Positions 13,694-14,965 of a DNA stretch of 14,965 nt are shown here, in pieces. Position 1 is the first letter of the stretch. Every line of letters starts with the position of its first letter. The notes below the pieces were generated by a model. It was not told the DNA's origin. It saw only the letters and a program-made list of their open reading frames with translations, and ran no database searches. The position numbers and the translations under genes are program-made. Source of the stretch: Collinsella sp. (GTDB taxonomy: Bacteria > Actinomycetota > Coriobacteriia > Coriobacteriales > Coriobacteriaceae); assembly GCA_022745215.1 (NCBI GenBank), contig JAIIWC010000047.1, positions 1 through 14,965 of the forward strand, written 5' to 3'.

Positions 13694-14245
13694 ATGGCCA
13701 CCAACTCCCAGGCTCGCACCATTTCTGCCAATGCCACCTCCAACAAGGGCATCCTCGACATTACCTCACTCGTCCTGCTCGCCATTCTGCTTGCCGCCGG
13801 CTTTATCCTCAACATGACCGTCGGCAACGCCCTGGCCGTCACGGGTATCAAGCCGCAGTTCATCATTGCCGCCTACGCCTTGGCGATTGCGCTTACGCAG
13901 GCCGGCTTTGCCCAGGCCGCCATCTTTGGCATCCTGTCCGCCGCCGTTATCCAGATCACTACGTCCATCCCCGGTCTCAACTTTGTTACCGAGCTTGCCG
14001 GCGCACTGACCATGGCCGCCCTCGTCAAATCCAGCATCGGCGGCGAGAAGTTCAACCCCTTTATCGCCGGCCTTCTGACCACCCTCGTCTCCGGCGCGCT
14101 CTTCGCTGTCCTGGGCACTGTCATCATGGGCGCGGCACTGCCTACGGCGCTCGCCAAGGTGCCCGTCGTGCTCGGCACCGCCGCCTTTAACGCCTTCGTG
14201 GTCCAGGCCCTCTTCTTCCCGCTGCGCAAGGTGCTCGGTAAATAG
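13694..14245 (+). CDS. ECF-type S component S2, paralogue of S1
   Basis: Membrane protein of 183 aa, clearly paralogous to S1. Shared segments in the same order are LLAILLAAGFILNxTVG, FIIxAxxL, ISAAVIQITTxxP (LSAAVIQITT here), TxVSGxxF and AFNAxxVxALxxPxxKxL. Divergence is large elsewhere, so the duplication is old or the partners have different substrates. The ATG at 13694 has AAAGGA 7 nt upstream, inside a CCGAAAGGAA context like that of S1. It follows S1 by 154 bp containing repeat copy 1 and precedes the ATPase gene by 128 bp containing repeat copy 2. Either S1 and S2 compete for one energising module, or they recognise related ligands. Substrate is inferred from the shared Trp attenuator only. 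Confidence 0.75.
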   Translation: MATNSQARTISANATSNKGILDITSLVLLAILLAAGFILNMTVGNALAVTGIKPQFIIAAYALAIALTQAGFAQAAIFGILSAAVIQITTSIPGLNFVTELAGALTMAALVKSSIGGEKFNPFIAGLLTTLVSGALFAVLGTVIMGAALPTALAKVPVVLGTAAFNAFVVQALFFPLRKVLGK

Positions 14246-14260
14246 CCTGATATGATGTAC

Positions 14261-14279
14261 GGGCCGCACCCAGCGGCCC
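14261..14279 (+). other. Short GC hairpin after S2
   Basis: GGGCCGC-ACCCA-GCGGCCC, a perfect 7-bp stem 15 bp past the S2 stop, with no U-tract. It may protect the 3' end of the message or act with the neighbouring repeat. Confidence 0.45.
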
Positions 14280-14285
14280 CACCAC

Positions 14286-14361
14286 CAAAGACTGTCCCAA
14301 ACAACTAGCTTTTGGGGACGTTCCTAAACGACTAGTCGTTCAAGAACGTCCCCAATGACTA
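14286..14361. repeat. 76-bp hairpin repeat, copy 2
   Basis: Differs from copy 1 at two positions (14324 C for T, 14338 G for A). The first breaks one pair of the 14-bp outer stem (14312-14325 with 14342-14355); the second makes the inner AACGACTAGTCGTT a perfect palindrome. It ends 2 nt before the AAAGG ribosome site of the ATPase gene, so folding could affect its translation. Confidence 0.9.
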
Positions 14362-14373
14362 TGAAAGGCACTC

Positions 14374-14965
14374 ATGGAAACGATCATCAACGTCGACGAT
14401 GTCTCGTTCTCCTATGGCACGCAAACCGAGCACGCGCTCAGCCATATCACGCTCAACGTGAACAAGGGAGACTTCATCGGCATTATCGGACCCTCGGGCG
14501 CCGGCAAGTCCACACTTGCCGCCTGCCTATCGGGCGCCGTGCCCCATCACTACACCGGCTCGTTCTTTGGCTCCGTCACGGTTGGCGGTCAGGATACCTG
14601 CGAGGTCTCGCTAACCGACGTTTCGCAGATCGTCGGCAGCGTGCTGCAGGACATCGACACGCAGATGGTCGCTTCGGTGGTCGAGGACGAGATGCTCTTT
14701 GGCCTGGAGAACTTTGGCGTCCCGCATGACCAGATCGAGCAGCGCGTGAGCGAGACGCTCGAGACTGTCGGCATCAGCGACCTACGCGAGCGCGAGATCG
14801 CCACGCTTTCGGGCGGACAAAAGCAAAAGGTGGCCATTGCCGCCATTCTCGCCATGCGCCCCCGCGTGCTGGTACTCGATGAGCCCACGGCGGCACTTGA
14901 CCCCGCCAGCTCCACGCTGGTCTTCGAGACCCTACGCGAGGCAAACCGCGCGCTCGGTATCACCA
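14374..14965 (+). CDS. ECF transporter ATP-binding protein (EcfA-like), 3' end outside window
   Basis: ABC ATPase of the energy-coupling factor type, cut off at the window edge after about 197 residues with no stop. Visible are an aromatic A-loop region (FSYG, 13-16), Walker A GPSGAGKST (about 40-48), the Q-loop VLQDIDTQMVASVVEDEMLFGLEN, whose form is characteristic of EcfA/CbiO-type ATPases, the signature LSGGQKQKVAIA, and Walker B VLVLDEPTAALDP. The ATG at 14374 has AAAGG 5 nt upstream. It should power uptake by S1 and/or S2 together with a second ATPase and an EcfT membrane protein expected downstream. The protein may be a single EcfA or the first half of a fused double ATPase. Confidence 0.92.
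   Translation, partial: METIINVDDVSFSYGTQTEHALSHITLNVNKGDFIGIIGPSGAGKSTLAACLSGAVPHHYTGSFFGSVTVGGQDTCEVSLTDVSQIVGSVLQDIDTQMVASVVEDEMLFGLENFGVPHDQIEQRVSETLETVGISDLREREIATLSGGQKQKVAIAAILAMRPRVLVLDEPTAALDPASSTLVFETLREANRALGIT

Noticed and set aside
13559..14361. CRISPR array
   Set aside because: Only two copies, 76 bp each, separated by a full gene; internal palindromes and spacing do not fit CRISPR repeats.

Overview
The window looks like chromosomal DNA from a high-GC anaerobic actinobacterium, most likely a Coriobacteriia member of the Collinsella type. This rests on overall GC near 60%, strong AAAGGAG-type ribosome binding sites, the acetate-forming gene content, and a Trp-Trp-Trp attenuator of actinobacterial style. 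It is an inference from content, not a database match.

Positions 1-5160, nearly all on the minus strand. Two tandem acetate kinase paralogues (306-1484 and 1649-2827) lie head to tail. Each has its own terminator, and a near-perfect 26-bp palindrome sits upstream of the first. The second paralogue differs from the family consensus at several motif residues. Next come an MFS exporter (2948-4108) and a LysR-type regulator (4229-5119), a visibly lower-GC pair that looks like an acquired regulator/efflux module.

Positions 5161-9324, minus strand. These are housekeeping genes, transcribed in the order rnd (RNase D), a YugP-like membrane zinc peptidase, xseA, xseB, and a HIT-family nucleotide hydrolase. 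Spacings are short, with a strong 12-bp hairpin between the peptidase and xseA and a TATAAT box inside an inverted repeat before the HIT gene.

Positions 9423-12553, plus strand. A diacylglycerol/lipid kinase-like gene is followed at once by a 30-residue membrane microprotein and a perfect intrinsic terminator. After an AT-rich leader comes a 600-aa secreted, membrane-anchored C69-type dipeptidase. Its predicted signal-peptidase cut (ALA|C) would expose the catalytic N-terminal cysteine.

Positions 12640-14965, plus strand, are the most interesting part. A promoter with an extended -10 drives a leader RNA encoding a 22-aa peptide with three consecutive Trp codons. A UUCG-capped intrinsic terminator follows, then two paralogous small membrane proteins resembling TrpP-like ECF S components, then an EcfA-type ABC ATPase running off the window. 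The simplest reading is a tryptophan uptake system controlled by ribosome-mediated attenuation. Two features go beyond a textbook attenuator. First, the RNA just after the Trp codons is almost perfectly complementary to a segment beyond the terminator. Second, a 76-bp hairpin repeat, 74/76 identical, follows each S-component gene and may set the relative output of S1, S2 and the ATPase.
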